From Brotonthovivens ammoniilytica (lineage in GTDB: Bacteria > Bacillota > Clostridia > Lachnospirales > Lachnospiraceae): DNA of 64,000 bases. The stretch is from assembly GCF_025566885.1 (NCBI RefSeq), contig NZ_JAOQJQ010000010.1, positions 1-64,000 on the forward strand, written 5' to 3'. Below are positions 34,552 through 43,979 of this stretch, piece after piece (the first letter of the stretch is position 1; every line of letters starts with the position of its first letter). The position numbers and the translations under genes were made by a program. The notes below the pieces were generated by a model. It searched no databases, was not told where the DNA came from, and worked only from the letters and a program-made list of their open reading frames with translations.

Positions 34552-36522
34552 TTACTGATTAATTCTGAACAATGTGTCCTTGGTGCTGATATTTCCAAAG
34601 GCCGGTACAGAAATCTCTTTATACATATCGCTGTTGGTTATAATAACCGGAGTTATGATGGGATATCCTTCTTTCACAATAGCCTCTCCATCAAACCTCA
34701 TCAAAAGCGTCCCTGCCGTCACATGTTCCCCTTCTGAAACCAGCGTCTCAAAATGTCTTCCCTCTAACTGTACCGTGTCGATTCCAACATGAATCAAAAG
34801 CTCTATTCCATTATCACAGACCAGGCCCACAGCATGTCCCATGACTACAGATACAACCGCATTGCATGGCGCCTTTACTTCTCCCAAAGACGGCCGTATG
34901 GCCGCTCCGGTTCCCAGCATCCCAGATGCAAACGTTTCATCCCCTGTTTCTTCTAAAGATACAACTTCTCCACAAAGAGGTGACGGCAGTTCCAGCACAG
35001 CATCCGCTCCGCCGTCCGGCTGTAGTTCTTTTGTATCTTCTGTATTCTTTTCTATATCCGCTGAATCCTTTTTCGTAATTTCTGTCATTGTTTCAAGCTC
35101 TGTATCTTCGGAATCCTCATCCTTTTTTTCATCTGGATCAATCAGAGCACGGGGTGTAATGGCCCAAGATACAAAGAACGCCACCCCTGCCGAAATCGCG
35201 AACATAATAATATAAGAAAGAGGCATATTTAAACATAACAAAATACCAAAAATTCCGGTTACCCCTGTTCCCGACGCCCCCAGCTGGACAATGGATGCAT
35301 ACATTGCTCCGCATGCCCCTCCGATACAGCCTGCAAGAAACGGCCGGAAAAATCGAAGATTCACACCAAAAATGGCCGGTTCTGTAATCCCCATAAAGGC
35401 AGACAGCGCAGAGGGCAGACAAAGACTTTTATTTCTGGCATTTTTTGATTTCACTCCTACAGCAAGGCACGCCGCTCCCTGGGCAATGTTGGCGGCAGAA
35501 GCCAGTGGGAGCCAGAAAGTAAGTCCATACATAGACAACTGTCCCAAATCTATAATGGTATACATATGGTGGATACCCATTACAACAGTAGGCGCATAGA
35601 GTCCGCCCATTATAAAGGAACCAATTCCAAAAGGTATCGCAATCAGCCATTGTATACCATTTAAAACTCCATTTTCAACGGTGACAAATACCGGTCCGAT
35701 CACTGCCAGGGTCAGGTATCCGGTAACGAATACGGAAACCAGAGGTGTTACAAATAAATCAAGCATAGCAGGAACAATTTTATGCAGCCGTTTTTCAATC
35801 ATGCATAAAACCCAGACGGCTATAATAACAGGAATTACATGGCCCTGATAACCTACCAGCTTTATACTGTATAATCCGCCAAAAACCTCCTGCATATTAA
35901 GAACTCCCTCTGTAGCAACCGTCCAGGCATTCTGCAGATCGGGATGAATCATAATCATACCTATTACCGCTCCTAAAAACGGATTTCCGCCGAATACTTT
36001 TGCCGCGGAAAATGCAATTAAAATTGGCAGAAATGTATATGCCGTATTGGCAAATAACGTAGCAAATACATACAGCGAGCCCGAAGTATTAATATGAATA
36101 ATTCCACTGTTATTCATAAAATCCAGTGTATTCATAATGCCCATCAGAAATCCGCTGGCAACAATCGCCGGAATAATAGGTACAAAAATATCTCCCAGCA
36201 TTTTAATAAAACGCTGAAACAAATTTCCCTTAGAAGCCGCAGCCTTTTTAACATCTTCTTTGCTGGACGCCTGTATATCCGCAGCCTTGATAAATTCATC
36301 ATAAACCTTATTTACCACACCCGTTCCGAAAATAATCTGCAGCTGTCCGGAAGCTTCAAAAACACCCTTTACTCCGTCAACTGCTTCCAGTGACTTTTTG
36401 CTGCACTTTTTATTATCCGAAATTACCAGGCGCAGTCTTGTAGCACAATGAGCCGCTGAAATAAGATTTTCTTTTCCGCCGATTTGTTTTAATACCTGTC
36501 TGGCCGTATCCTTGTAATCCAT
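34552..36522 (-). CDS. scrA: Sucrose-type PTS transporter, fused EIIB-EIIC-EIIA
   Basis: The start at 36522 follows GGGAGG, giving 656 residues. The EIIB domain has the phosphorylated Cys26 in 'AAHCATRLRLV'. The EIIC domain (about 110-455) has ten hydrophobic segments including 'AGCIGGACGAMYASI'. An acidic linker leads to a C-terminal EIIA(Glc)-type domain with the active His in 'IELLIHVGIDTVQLEG'. The fusion of an EIIA domain, common in beta-glucoside and some sucrose systems, makes it self-sufficient after HPr. The linked GH32 and LacI genes support sucrose; trehalose or beta-glucosides are less likely. Confidence 0.92.
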   Translation of the reverse strand: MDYKDTARQVLKQIGGKENLISAAHCATRLRLVISDNKKCSKKSLEAVDGVKGVFEASGQLQIIFGTGVVNKVYDEFIKAADIQASSKEDVKKAAASKGNLFQRFIKMLGDIFVPIIPAIVASGFLMGIMNTLDFMNNSGIIHINTSGSLYVFATLFANTAYTFLPILIAFSAAKVFGGNPFLGAVIGMIMIHPDLQNAWTVATEGVLNMQEVFGGLYSIKLVGYQGHVIPVIIAVWVLCMIEKRLHKIVPAMLDLFVTPLVSVFVTGYLTLAVIGPVFVTVENGVLNGIQWLIAIPFGIGSFIMGGLYAPTVVMGIHHMYTIIDLGQLSMYGLTFWLPLASAANIAQGAACLAVGVKSKNARNKSLCLPSALSAFMGITEPAIFGVNLRFFRPFLAGCIGGACGAMYASIVQLGASGTGVTGIFGILLCLNMPLSYIIMFAISAGVAFFVSWAITPRALIDPDEKKDEDSEDTELETMTEITKKDSADIEKNTEDTKELQPDGGADAVLELPSPLCGEVVSLEETGDETFASGMLGTGAAIRPSLGEVKAPCNAVVSVVMGHAVGLVCDNGIELLIHVGIDTVQLEGRHFETLVSEGEHVTAGTLLMRFDGEAIVKEGYPIITPVIITNSDMYKEISVPAFGNISTKDTLFRINQ

Positions 36523-36541
36523 TTCTCTTCCTCCCTTATAT

Positions 36542-36619
36542 GATATCGTTCTCATTTATATATAATGATATTACAGCACTACCATCTATATCTTTTCTTT
36601 CATATGTGAGATCGTTCTC
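36542..36619 (-). promoter_or_regulatory. Two operator sites upstream of the sucrose operon
   Basis: GATATCGTTCTCA (36542-36554) and GAGATCGTTCTC (36608-36619) share the core ATCGTTCTC and are in the same orientation, 66 bp apart or about six helical turns. This spacing suits looping by a LacI-type tetramer. The nearer site is 20 bp before the PTS start. The -10/-35 boxes between them are not clear. Confidence 0.65.
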
Positions 36620-36818
36620 TTATATTCAAATTATAACAATTAATTTTAATTTGTAAATTTGTATTTTCTACAAATACAGTTCCCTTTATTTATGCAACTT
36701 AGCCAAATTTCTTGCTTCTTTTGACAATTTGAAGATTCTGTTTTGGCAAGCCGGCCGCCTGCAATACGTTTCATTTTTCCGGAAGTCCACATCTTTGGGG
36801 ATCCTTTTATAAAAATAT

Positions 36819-36863
36819 AAAAAAAGAACAAAACCTTACTTTTCGGAATAAGATTTCGTCCTT
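36819..36863 (-). terminator. Terminator of the LacI-type gene
   Basis: A stem of about 15 bp (36849-36863 with 36824-36838, several G-U pairs) is followed on the minus strand by T7. It lies about 55 bp after the LacI stop. The remaining sequence from 36623 to 36818 shows no credible gene; a 61-codon ORF there has no family features. Confidence 0.75.
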
Positions 36864-36919
36864 TTATTGTATCTTTTTAAGCGTCCGCTTTCTTCTGATG
36901 CTGTTTTTCCGCTATTTTC

Positions 36920-37906
36920 TTATTTGGACCAGGTGGAATCTCTCAATTCCAGCCGATGCCCCATTTTTACTTCCTTCAGACTTTCTGTCTGCTCTTTAAC
37001 CAGTCCCAGAAGCATCTTAGCCGCTTCCATTCCGCTGGTTTTATAAAAATAATGGGCGGTTGTAAGCTTTGGCTCCATTAACCGGCCAATCAGAGAATCT
37101 CCAATCCCTGCAACCTGCACATCCTGTGGGATGCTGCGGCCTGTTTCCCGCAGATATAAAACAGCTCCATAGGCAATCTGATCTGTAGCACAGAAAACCG
37201 CATCTATCTGAGGCGACCGTTCAAACAGCTCCCTGGCATGTTCATATCCAGATTCCATGGAAAAATCAGCCTCTTCCATATTCTCCGGCGGACAGATTAT
37301 GCGGCATTCACTGCATGCCTCGCAAAATCCTTCCCGCCGCCGAAAGCCGGCTGCCTGATCCTTTAATGTAACTCCTATATAGCCCGGATTTTTACTTTCC
37401 TTCAGCATATATCCTGTCAGCTCATAAGCTGCCCGTCTGTCATCATAATATACACAAGGGTATCCATCCAGCTGCTGAGCTAAAATAACAACGGGAATAT
37501 CCAGTTCTTTCAGCGCCCTCTTGTGGGCTTTCGTGAAAATAGTTCCCACAAGAATGATACCGTCCACATGATAATTTTTCAGTGTCTGAAAATAATTCAG
37601 CTCCTCCTGCTCCTGATTCTGGGTATTTGCCAAAAGCAGCTGATAGCCCGCCTCCAGCAAAACTTTACTGATACCCTCCACCATCCGGCTGATGGAATCA
37701 GAATTGATTCTGGGTATGACAACACCGATCACTCTTGTTTTTTTTGTTCTGAGCATCTGGGCCTGCCGGGACGGCTCATAACCGGTCTCTTCAATCACTC
37801 TTCTAATAGAATCTTTTTTCTCCTGACTGACATACCCTCCATTTAAATATCTGGATACAGTGGCGCGGGAAACCCCTGCCATTTCTGCAATATCGTTGAT
37901 ATTCAT
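36920..37906 (-). CDS. scrR: LacI family regulator, probable sucrose repressor
   Basis: The ATG at 37906 follows GAGGTGG at correct spacing, giving 328 residues. The LacI HTH and hinge are clear ('NINDIAEMAGVSRATVSRYLNG', 2-23). The core is a periplasmic-binding-like domain ('GVVIPRINSDSISRMVEGIS', 'VDGIILVGTIF', 'DAVFCATDQIAYGAVLYL'). It lies upstream of, and on the same strand as, the PTS and GH32 genes but has its own promoter and terminator. It likely binds the ATCGTTCTC sites at 36542-36619. Confidence 0.9.
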   Translation of the reverse strand: MNINDIAEMAGVSRATVSRYLNGGYVSQEKKDSIRRVIEETGYEPSRQAQMLRTKKTRVIGVVIPRINSDSISRMVEGISKVLLEAGYQLLLANTQNQEQEELNYFQTLKNYHVDGIILVGTIFTKAHKRALKELDIPVVILAQQLDGYPCVYYDDRRAAYELTGYMLKESKNPGYIGVTLKDQAAGFRRREGFCEACSECRIICPPENMEEADFSMESGYEHARELFERSPQIDAVFCATDQIAYGAVLYLRETGRSIPQDVQVAGIGDSLIGRLMEPKLTTAHYFYKTSGMEAAKMLLGLVKEQTESLKEVKMGHRLELRDSTWSK

Positions 37907-37947
37907 ATACATCCACCTCATGCTGCATTTTTCAACATTCTGGCGTT

Positions 37948-37975
37948 ATTATACCATATTTCCCGAAATTGCCAA
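37948..37975 (-). promoter_or_regulatory. Promoter of the LacI-type gene
   Basis: On the minus strand there is -35 TTGGCA (37970-37975), a 16-nt spacer and a perfect -10 TATAAT (37948-37953), 42 bp before the start codon. Confidence 0.75.
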
Positions 37976-37988
37976 GCAGGGGAACCAA

Positions 37989-39113
37989 TTATTCAAAAGT
38001 ATTTAGTTTATAAAGATTTCCATCTTCCGCAAAATTACTCATTTCATATAATACCAGGATATCCGTAATCTTATTTTCCCTGATATCTTTGCTTAATGAC
38101 CCTCTGTAATATCTCATATCAACCATTATAATCTGGTCATAATCTTCCAGCAGATATGGAATCATGCTATTTGCAAAGGAATCTTTTACTACCATCAGAC
38201 GTTTTCCGGTCCCGGCCGATGTGTTAATTACCACTTCACCATAATTTCCTCCGAAAAATACTGCATATTTATCCTTTGTTTCCAGCTTCGAGTCATCATA
38301 AATACTGTCATATTCTTTTCCGTTATATTCCACTGATACAGACGGAAGATTCTGCGGAAGCTCAATGGTATCCGGTATAGCTGCAGAATCCAGTGCCTTA
38401 GAATATAAAGTCCCGTAAAAATCCTTTGTAACCGCTGCTGCCTGGAAACTGTCAAAGTCTTTCACATTAAGTCCTTTTTTCTTACAATACTGCTGATAAC
38501 CGATATAGGCACCCTGAGCAGTCCAGTGATGATCTGTCCGGTAATAGATATAATCTCCGGATGCAGCTTTTAACTCCGGACGGATATCAATAAATCCGTT
38601 TCCTTTCAGTATAGTTTCTGCCTGCTTATACATTCCATCAGAATTATAAAGCATAGCCCCCTGAGGAAGTTTATCACTTAACACCGTTCCCGGGGAGGGT
38701 ACAATCATCACGGCAGAATCCAGGTCTTCATGTTTCTTAAGAAACTGTTTGACAAAATTAAGATTCTGATTATATCTTGTTGCTGAAATATCTGAATCTT
38801 CTATTTTTTCAAAGTAATAATGATCTTTGCCAAGAAAAACACCGCCGATATCATCATAGCCCGCAGCTTTCTTTACTTTTGTAGCTGTTGCAGTCCAAAA
38901 ATCTCTTTTCACAAACTGATCGCTGAAATAATCCGTCAGTTCCTGCTGAAGCTCCCCGGAAAAGATTTTATCTACAGAAAACTTCGGCCGGGTCTGCAGG
39001 TATCGGTTTTCATTCTCAGAGTAAGATTTATCCGGCACTATCAGTATAAATAATCCTGGAAGCGCCAGAGCCGCAAAAACAATTATTATAAAAATCATTC
39101 TAATTTTTTTCAT
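37989..39113 (-). CDS. DHHW-motif (AlgJ/AlgX-like) acyltransferase partner
   Basis: The start at 39113 follows GAGGTG; 374 residues. One N-terminal membrane helix (about 5-25) is followed by an extracytoplasmic SGNH-like domain with 'YYRTDHHWTAQGAYIGYQQYC' as the signature and 'VVKDSFANSMIPYLL' carrying the likely catalytic Ser. Such proteins work with MBOAT acyltransferases to O-acetylate surface polysaccharide. It is the last of three genes, 12 bp after the MBOAT gene. Its C-terminal domain parallels that of the protein at 40551-42086. Confidence 0.88.
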   Translation of the reverse strand: MKKIRMIFIIIVFAALALPGLFILIVPDKSYSENENRYLQTRPKFSVDKIFSGELQQELTDYFSDQFVKRDFWTATATKVKKAAGYDDIGGVFLGKDHYYFEKIEDSDISATRYNQNLNFVKQFLKKHEDLDSAVMIVPSPGTVLSDKLPQGAMLYNSDGMYKQAETILKGNGFIDIRPELKAASGDYIYYRTDHHWTAQGAYIGYQQYCKKKGLNVKDFDSFQAAAVTKDFYGTLYSKALDSAAIPDTIELPQNLPSVSVEYNGKEYDSIYDDSKLETKDKYAVFFGGNYGEVVINTSAGTGKRLMVVKDSFANSMIPYLLEDYDQIIMVDMRYYRGSLSKDIRENKITDILVLYEMSNFAEDGNLYKLNTFE

Positions 39114-39125
39114 CTGCCGCACCTC

Positions 39126-40538
39126 TTAAAATCTAAAATATAAAAACGGATTATACGTATCCCCAACCAGGAAAGCCAGACTCAAAAAGAGTACTGCAAG
39201 GCAAAGTATATTCACTGCCAGCACGCGGTATTTTGCCTTTGCAAAAATTTTCTTTAGGCTAAGCCGCCACAAAATCTTCGGAATCCGGGTAGAACCAATT
39301 GCAAGAATTATAATTAATATTATATGAGTACGCCAATAATAGCCGGATAATCCTCCGGCAGCACCGGTTCCGATACCAAACATTGCCTTAAAGAAATTGC
39401 CCATAACAGATAAATCTGTATTGGCAAAAATCACCCAGCCCACAACAATCAGAAATACAGAATAAATATGCTGTATCACAGCCGGACATTTTTCCAGCAG
39501 TTTTAGCAGAAATAGCTTTTCTATCAATAAAATCACAAAGAAATACAGGCCCCACATAATAAAGTTCCAGCCTGCTCCGTGCCAGAAGCCTGTTAAAAAC
39601 CATACAATAAACAGGTTGACGATCTGCCTTCCTCTGCCTTTGCGGTTTCCTCCCAAAGGAATATACACATATTCTAAAAACCAGCTGCTCAAAGTAATAT
39701 GCCATCTGCGCCAGAATTCCGTAATACTTTTAGACTGATAGGGATAGCGAAAGTTTTCCGGGAAATGGAACCCAAAAATCTGTCCAAGTCCCACCGCCAT
39801 ATCCGAATATCCGGAAAAATCAAAATATATCTGAAAGGTATATGCCAAAGCCCCCATCCAGGCAAGGGATGTGCTAAGCTGTCCCATGGAAGAGATCTCC
39901 TCCCATACCATTCCGATCTGATTGGCCAGCAGAACCTTTTTTCCAAGGCCCAAAAGAAAACGCTGTGCCCCTCTTACGATGAGATCCAGACTTGTCTTTC
40001 TGTCATGGATATCTTTTTCAACATCACTGTACCGTACTATAGGTCCTGCAATAAGCTGGGGGAACATACTAATGTAAGTTGCAAAATCTAAAAGATTATG
40101 CTGAGTTTTTACTTTTCTCCGATACACATCAATGGTGTATGATAAAGTCTGAAATGTATAGAAAGAAATTCCGATAGGAAGCGCCAGCTGTAACAATCCA
40201 ATGGCAGACCCCGTAAGCTCATTTATATTGGAGATAAAGAAATCAGTATATTTGAAAAATCCTAAAATCCCCAGATTTACAACTACCGAAACCACAATTA
40301 CCACTTTACGGGCACGAAATCTTTCCCTGACATCAAACCATTCCAAAAGCAGTCCGTTTATATAATCAAATACTGTTGAAAACAGCATAATTAATATATA
40401 AACCGGTTCTCCCCAGGCATAAAAAAATAAACTTGATATAAGCAAAATTAAATTCCGGAAGCGGCGGGGGCATATAAAATATGCCGCCATCACTACCGGA
40501 AGAAACATACATAGAAAAATTATACTGCTAAAAACCAT
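39126..40538 (-). CDS. MBOAT-family membrane O-acyltransferase (AlgI/DltB-like)
   Basis: The 470-residue protein has about eleven membrane segments and the AlgI-type motifs 'FDFSGYSDMAVGLGQIFGF' (239-258), 'EFWRRWHITLSSWF' with His280, and 'FLTGFWHGAGWNF' with the presumed catalytic His320. These enzymes pass acyl groups, usually acetyl, across the membrane to an extracytoplasmic acceptor. It lies between two DHHW-domain genes with gaps of 12 bp, so the three form one acylation machine. Confidence 0.93.
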   Translation of the reverse strand: MVFSSIIFLCMFLPVVMAAYFICPRRFRNLILLISSLFFYAWGEPVYILIMLFSTVFDYINGLLLEWFDVRERFRARKVVIVVSVVVNLGILGFFKYTDFFISNINELTGSAIGLLQLALPIGISFYTFQTLSYTIDVYRRKVKTQHNLLDFATYISMFPQLIAGPIVRYSDVEKDIHDRKTSLDLIVRGAQRFLLGLGKKVLLANQIGMVWEEISSMGQLSTSLAWMGALAYTFQIYFDFSGYSDMAVGLGQIFGFHFPENFRYPYQSKSITEFWRRWHITLSSWFLEYVYIPLGGNRKGRGRQIVNLFIVWFLTGFWHGAGWNFIMWGLYFFVILLIEKLFLLKLLEKCPAVIQHIYSVFLIVVGWVIFANTDLSVMGNFFKAMFGIGTGAAGGLSGYYWRTHIILIIILAIGSTRIPKILWRLSLKKIFAKAKYRVLAVNILCLAVLFLSLAFLVGDTYNPFLYFRF

Positions 40539-40550
40539 GTTTTCTCTCCG

Positions 40551-42086
40551 CTATTTTATAACCTTTGCCAGCTTTCCAATCAGGAAATCGCTTCTGGTCA
40601 TAGATATGTTATTTATAAAAATCACGTCTCCCGCCTTTTTCTCCTTCGCAAAGGATGCAACATCCCCGTTCCAGTAACGGTAATCAATGACATATATGGT
40701 CTGGTAATGATCTACCAGAAAAGGAATAAACGCATTTCCAAAGGACTCTTTTACTACTACACAGGAGGAGCCATCTGTAATATCGCTGTTTTTAATGACA
40801 GTCATGGGATTATCCCCGGCAATAAATGTACTGTATTTTAAAGATGCACCATAATCACTGACATCATGAATTACATCCCAGGTATACTTCTGTCCGTCCT
40901 GTGCAGTTACATCCAAGGATGCTTTACCTTTGGGCAGATAAGCCTTGATAGTATCCGGGGTATTTCCAAGAGCCTTGCTGTTTTTTGTATCTTTGTAAAA
41001 GGAACCTAAAAATCCACTGTACTCTACTGTTTTATAATCTGCTAAGGCATTGGGCTTTATGCCTTTCTCATTACAGAACTGCTCGTATGCATAATATGCT
41101 CCCAAAGCGGTCCAGTGATGGTCCGTTCGAAAGTAAATGTACTCTGTTCTGTGTTTCATAAGATTATCATATAAATCCACCGATTTTACAGACGCTCCCA
41201 TGAAGCCATGTATTTTATCCAGCGCCTCAGCCTGATCGCTGCTGCTGATCTTATCTTTCAGATTATCCGGGAACGTAATCCCCACACTGGTGGGTGGAAT
41301 TAAATCATAGACCGTTGATACGCCTTTTAACTTGTCCGCAGCTTTTGTTACCAGGGACGCGTAATTCTTAGCTGCATTTTCATGGTAATTATAAATTTCA
41401 AATCCCTGATTTCCTACCGCTGCCACTCCGCCATATTTTTTTACACTGTCATTACTCTCAATTTTATCATAATCCGGTTCCGGGGTCTTATCAGTTTCCC
41501 CGGAATCCGAACCGGAATCAGATGTTTTATCTTCTACATCTGCTGATGTTCCATCAGAACTGTTCGTTTTTTTTTTGCTGTCAGTATCTGCCTTAGCCTG
41601 CTTGCCCTCACCATTTAAATATTTCTCAATAATCTGTTTTGCAGTATCCGAATCATCGGAAATACACAGCACTACATATTTATCCTGATCAACAAGAACA
41701 GCATTTTCCGCTTTAGCAGCTTCTTCCGGAATATAATCCTCAAAAGAAGAGGTAATATCCTTTAAATGTGTCTCTGCCGCACTTTTATTTTCTTCTGTGG
41801 AAGAAGAGTCCTTACCTGTCAGAATCAGAATCTCATCTGATTTACTGCCATCCTCTCCCATATACAGTTCCACATTTGTATCCTTCGCTGCCGCCACCAT
41901 ATAAGATGCTGTGGATGCATCCGCCTCTTTTAAAGTGCCTTCAAAAATTCCACTGTCCTGCAGCTCCTGGGCAAGACTTTTTGTATCCATCTCCACACTT
42001 TCTTTTTTGCCGCATCCTGCTGCCAGTCCAACGCATGATACAGCCAGAAGTGTAACACCAAATACTTTTCCTACTTGTTTTGTCAT
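40551..42086 (-). CDS. Lipoprotein with DUF4358-like domain fused to a DHHW domain
   Basis: The 511-residue protein has a lipoprotein signal, lipobox 'LAAGC' with Cys25. The first domain (about 35-165) resembles DUF4358 ('LAQELQDSGIFEGTLKEADA', 'AENAVLVDQDKYVVLCISDD'). A Ser/Asp/Lys-rich linker follows, then a DHHW domain at about 215-510 with 'YFRTDHHWTALGAYYAYEQFC' and 'VVKESFGNAFIPFLVDHY' (Ser of the SGNH pair). It is the first gene of the acylation operon. The fusion ties the acyltransferase partner to the outer membrane leaflet. DUF4358 is named from memory. Confidence 0.82.
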   Translation of the reverse strand: MTKQVGKVFGVTLLAVSCVGLAAGCGKKESVEMDTKSLAQELQDSGIFEGTLKEADASTASYMVAAAKDTNVELYMGEDGSKSDEILILTGKDSSSTEENKSAAETHLKDITSSFEDYIPEEAAKAENAVLVDQDKYVVLCISDDSDTAKQIIEKYLNGEGKQAKADTDSKKKTNSSDGTSADVEDKTSDSGSDSGETDKTPEPDYDKIESNDSVKKYGGVAAVGNQGFEIYNYHENAAKNYASLVTKAADKLKGVSTVYDLIPPTSVGITFPDNLKDKISSSDQAEALDKIHGFMGASVKSVDLYDNLMKHRTEYIYFRTDHHWTALGAYYAYEQFCNEKGIKPNALADYKTVEYSGFLGSFYKDTKNSKALGNTPDTIKAYLPKGKASLDVTAQDGQKYTWDVIHDVSDYGASLKYSTFIAGDNPMTVIKNSDITDGSSCVVVKESFGNAFIPFLVDHYQTIYVIDYRYWNGDVASFAKEKKAGDVIFINNISMTRSDFLIGKLAKVIK

Positions 42087-42294
42087 AGCTTGTTCCTCTT
42101 ATACTTTTCTTTTATTGTAATGCTTTTCTTTAACAATTAGACCACAAAAAAAAGTAAAAAGTTTCATTTTCTACCAACTTCTCCATGATTTAATAATACT
42201 TTAAAACAATTGTAATATTTCTTCAACGCATTTATATTATGCTGCAAAAACTTTCTTTTTATTACCTGTCACTTATCTTACAGCAGGTATATTT

Positions 42295-43896
42295 TTATTT
42301 TTCCCACTTATCACATAATGAATTAATCTGATCCGCAAACTGGCTGAGTTCTTTATTGGGACGCCCTTCATTTTTGTGAATCACAGCCATAAGACGCTGA
42401 CCTGCCGCCAGAAGTCTTGCAAAAATATTGGAAGATGCTTTTGATGCTGATCTTTTTTTACCGGCGGCTTTTCTGCTGCCCGCCGCAATACACACATTAC
42501 GATTCAGATCATAGCTGTCGCCGCTGTACGGCGCTGTACATTCACATCCGGTAACCTCGTGCAGATGTTTTGCGAACTCGTCACAAACACTGTCCTCTCC
42601 ATGAACCACAAAAATACGCTCCGGCAGTTTGCTCATGCTCTGAACCCATGAAGTCAGATGGTTCCGGTCTGCGTGGCCGCTGATTCCCGGAAGATTTACA
42701 ATATCCGCACAGACATGAATCATTTCGCCAAACAGCTTCACCTCTTTCGCCCCGTTTAACAGATGAAAGCCCAATGTCCCTGGCACCTGATAGCCAACAA
42801 AAAGAATCGTACACTCTGGACGCCAGAGATTATGTTTTAAATGATGGCGGATCCGTCCGGCCTCACACATTCCGGAAGCAGAAATAATCACAATAGGTTT
42901 CTTTACAAAATTTATCATCTTGGACTCATCACTGGATACGGATTTTTTCAATCCCGAAAACTGAATCGGGTTAATACCTTTGGCAATCATCTCTTTTGCA
43001 TCACTGCCAAAACATGTTTCTGTATTTTTATTGAATATATTCGTCGCCTCCACTGCCAGGGGACTATCTACATATACTTCAAAGTCTGAAAATTCCGGCA
43101 GCATCCCCTCTGATTTAATTCTTCTGATATGATACAGCATTTCCTGGGTTCTTCCCACCGAAAATGCCGGGATCACAAGATTTCCGCCTCTTGAAAATGT
43201 CTTTTTCATAAGTGCGGCCAGCTCTAGAGCATAATCCGGAGGAACTGAGTGTACTTTGTCTCCATACGTAGACTCTATAATCAGATAATCTGCCTCATCC
43301 GGCATCATAGGATCCCTCAGTAATGGTCTGTTCCCGTTACCCAGATCTCCCGAAAAAATCAGCTTAATTTCTTCTCCTTCCTCCCTCAGCCAGATCTCTA
43401 TGAAGGCTGAGCCCAGAAGATGTCCCGCGTCCTGGAATCGAATTGTAATTTCATCGCAGACAGCAATCTTTTCCCCGTATTCACATGGAACAAAGTGCGT
43501 AAGCACCCCCTGGGCATCATTCATATCATACATAGGAACAACTTCCGGTTTTCCTGCCCGGCGGGCTTTTCTGTTTTTCCACTCTGCTTCAAACATCTGT
43601 ATATGCGCACTGTCCTTTAACATAATATCGCACAGCTGAGAGGTAGCCGTAGTTGCAAAAATCTGCCCCCGAAATCCCCGGGCATATAATAGCGGCAGTA
43701 ATCCGGAATGATCAATGTGAGCATGGGTGATAAATACATAAGCAATATCCGCGGCATTTACCGGAATTTCCTGATTCTCGTAAATATCCGGTCCCTGCTC
43801 CATCCCACAGTCTATTAAAATATGCTTATCACCGGCCTGTAAATAATGACAGCTTCCTGTTACCTCATGAGCCGCGCCAAGAAACTCTATTTTCAT
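42295..43896 (-). CDS. MBL-fold/beta-CASP ribonuclease family protein
   Basis: The 533-residue protein shows the metallo-beta-lactamase motif 'THAHIDHSGLLPLL' (HxHxDH), then 'GHLLGSAFIEI', 'FSGDLGNGNRP', the beta-CASP 'SASGMCEAGRIRHHL' and 'VHGEDSVCDEFA'. This matches the CPSF/Ysh1-like RNA-processing exonuclease group. The last 75 residues (Lys/Ser/Ala-rich, then a helical segment) extend beyond the core and may bind RNA. It stands alone with intergenic gaps on both sides. AAGGGGG precedes the ATG. The region 42087-42294 holds no gene. Confidence 0.92.
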   Translation of the reverse strand: MKIEFLGAAHEVTGSCHYLQAGDKHILIDCGMEQGPDIYENQEIPVNAADIAYVFITHAHIDHSGLLPLLYARGFRGQIFATTATSQLCDIMLKDSAHIQMFEAEWKNRKARRAGKPEVVPMYDMNDAQGVLTHFVPCEYGEKIAVCDEITIRFQDAGHLLGSAFIEIWLREEGEEIKLIFSGDLGNGNRPLLRDPMMPDEADYLIIESTYGDKVHSVPPDYALELAALMKKTFSRGGNLVIPAFSVGRTQEMLYHIRRIKSEGMLPEFSDFEVYVDSPLAVEATNIFNKNTETCFGSDAKEMIAKGINPIQFSGLKKSVSSDESKMINFVKKPIVIISASGMCEAGRIRHHLKHNLWRPECTILFVGYQVPGTLGFHLLNGAKEVKLFGEMIHVCADIVNLPGISGHADRNHLTSWVQSMSKLPERIFVVHGEDSVCDEFAKHLHEVTGCECTAPYSGDSYDLNRNVCIAAGSRKAAGKKRSASKASSNIFARLLAAGQRLMAVIHKNEGRPNKELSQFADQINSLCDKWEK

Positions 43897-43979
43897 AAAA
43901 AATCCCCCTTTCCATAATAGGTTGTTATCTGAAATTATTATACTATATCAGCCGCGTAAATATGGTCCCTTTCGTAAAT

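Noticed and set aside
36646..36831. 61-codon minus-strand ORF after the LacI gene
   Set aside because: It overlaps the terminator of the LacI gene and has no recognisable features or good ribosome-binding site.
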